From NCBI GenBank assembly GCA_050012675.1, contig JBEKGS010000048.1, positions 1-29,342 on the forward strand: a stretch of DNA of 29,342 bases. The letters are read 5' to 3'. Of this stretch, positions 28,533 through 29,342 are shown piece after piece. How positions within the stretch are numbered: the first letter of the stretch is position 1; every line of letters begins with the position of its first letter. The position numbers were made by a program, and so were the translations under genes. The notes under the pieces are model-generated. The model saw only the letters and a program-made list of their open reading frames with translations, searched no databases and was not told the DNA's origin. The stretch is from Fen-455 sp050012675 (lineage in GTDB: Bacteria > Actinomycetota > Acidimicrobiia > Acidimicrobiales > Bog-793).

Positions 28533-29342
28533 TCAGCGGGATAGGACCAGCCAACGCCGGCCGTCGAGGAGTTCGCGGGCCGCGTCGAGATGACCGGCGT
28601 GGGTCGCGGTTTCGGAGATCACGTGCAGCATGACCTCCCGAACCGTGTGGAGACGCCAGGACCCGAACAGATTGGCCGGCCACCACTTGGGGGGATGGTC
28701 CAGGGTCGTGGTCGCGAGCACAGCGTCAGCGTGCTCAGTCTCCCGACGGTAGGTGTCCATGACCGTGGTGCCCGGCAGCGTCATGCAGATGTTCCACGCG
28801 TCGGCCGAGTCGCTGACGGTCTCTTCGATGGCGGCCGGCTCGGCGGCGATCACCGCCCGGAACCAGAACCGTTCGACATCGAGGGCGAGATGGTTGACCA
28901 GCCCGGTAAAGGTCCAGCCGGAGGGGAGCAGAGAACGGTGCAGCGCGTCGTCGTCCAGACCCTCGAGGATGCCGAGGACGTGGTTCCTTTGACTTTGGAG
29001 CGTGGCCAGGAGCGCCTCTCGTTCAGTCCGCGCTGAAGCGTCGGGATCCTCGACCAAGGTGATCGCCGAAGCGTCGGTCGCCGACGAAGCTACCGCCTTC
29101 TCCGCGCTCGCGGTGGGTCGGACCCCGTCGTCTCCGACATCGTCACGAGTCATTCGTGTCGCGCACTGCTCGTCGAGGCGGGCCAGGGTTGCGGTCATCG
29201 ACTCGGTCCAGCGCGTGCCCCCCTTGACGGCCTTCTTCAACCAATCCGGCGACCGGGTGCAGTCGAAGATCTCGGTCACGACCGTGGTCGTCGGGCCGTC
29301 CGCTTCGAGTCGGAAGCTCCACACGTGCCCTGCCCGTGTGCC
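28533..29342 (-). CDS. SRPBCC-DinB (DUF664) fusion protein, 5' end outside window (partial)
   Basis: The frame is still open at the right edge, so the start is missing and at least 269 residues are visible. The first 60 or so (from the edge: GTRAGHVWSFRLEADG, then TVVTEIFDCTRSPDWLKKAVKGG and WTESMTATLARLDEQCA) are the C-terminal end of an SRPBCC/START-like polyketide-cyclase fold with its long closing helix. A polar Ala/Asp/Ser-rich linker follows, then a complete DinB/DUF664 domain with TGLVNHLALDVERFWF and HVISETATHAGHLDAARELLDG, which supply the metal-binding histidines. SRPBCC domains bind hydrophobic ligands and DinB relatives do thiol-dependent chemistry, so one chain may bind and modify a substrate. 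This is inference. The DinB part resembles the separate gene at 6051-6626. Confidence 0.87.
   Translation of the reverse strand, partial: GTRAGHVWSFRLEADGPTTTVVTEIFDCTRSPDWLKKAVKGGTRWTESMTATLARLDEQCATRMTRDDVGDDGVRPTASAEKAVASSATDASAITLVEDPDASARTEREALLATLQSQRNHVLGILEGLDDDALHRSLLPSGWTFTGLVNHLALDVERFWFRAVIAAEPAAIEETVSDSADAWNICMTLPGTTVMDTYRRETEHADAVLATTTLDHPPKWWPANLFGSWRLHTVREVMLHVISETATHAGHLDAARELLDGRRWLVLSR

Overview
The window is GC-rich chromosomal DNA with many GTG starts, Shine-Dalgarno-less genes that carry a -10-like hexamer about 6 nt before the start codon, an F420/FMN split-barrel (PPOX) protein, a TipA-type MerR regulator, a DprE2-like reductase and DUF664/DUF1707 proteins. Together these point to an actinobacterium (Actinomycetota). 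An Acidimicrobiia-like or other non-model lineage is possible, but the sequence alone does not fix the class. No phage, transposase, CRISPR array or plasmid gene was recognised.

Layout. 1-1251: 3' end of a secreted repeat protein with paired cysteines, closed by a strong intrinsic terminator. 1252-1888: no supported gene. 1889-4100 (minus strand): tRNA-Ser(CGA), tadA, a TipA-like MerR regulator with a recognisable MerR promoter/operator, and a DprE2-like SDR. 4328-8171: mixed small genes (DUF2461; a WYL regulator divergent from a DinB/DUF664 enzyme; a PPOX-MmcQ pair; a Prx5-type peroxiredoxin). 8260-9828: secreted PQQ-type beta-propeller protein. 9860-11034 (minus): an encapsulin nanocompartment operon, encapsulated ferritin followed by the shell protein with a 4-base GTGA overlap. 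11375-20337 (plus): a disaccharide uptake and phosphorolysis locus, made of a GH94 cellobiose phosphorylase and a five-gene Opp/Dpp-family ABC transporter. Similar operator-like repeats lie before the phosphorylase and before the binding-protein gene.

20441-24429 (minus): a dienelactone hydrolase-family protein carrying an exact 45-bp tandem duplication of its nucleophile elbow, a CorA-type transporter with GQN in place of GMN, a TVGYGD potassium channel, and a Gfo/Idh/MocA oxidoreductase. 24754-29342: a SnoaL-like protein, a DUF1707 protein whose start codon lies inside a perfect 12-bp hairpin, an atypical SDR divergent from a TetR regulator over two matched operators, a class I methyltransferase, and a partial SRPBCC-DinB fusion cut by the right edge.

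How the genes fit together. The best-supported systems are (i) iron storage in an encapsulin shell and (ii) import of a beta-linked disaccharide, probably cellobiose, by the ABC transporter followed by phosphorolysis to glucose 1-phosphate and glucose. The rest are small one- or two-gene units with local regulators. I found no clearly new multi-gene system. The most unusual signals are the duplicated catalytic elbow, the start-codon hairpin of the DUF1707 gene and the repeated -10-N6-start architecture.
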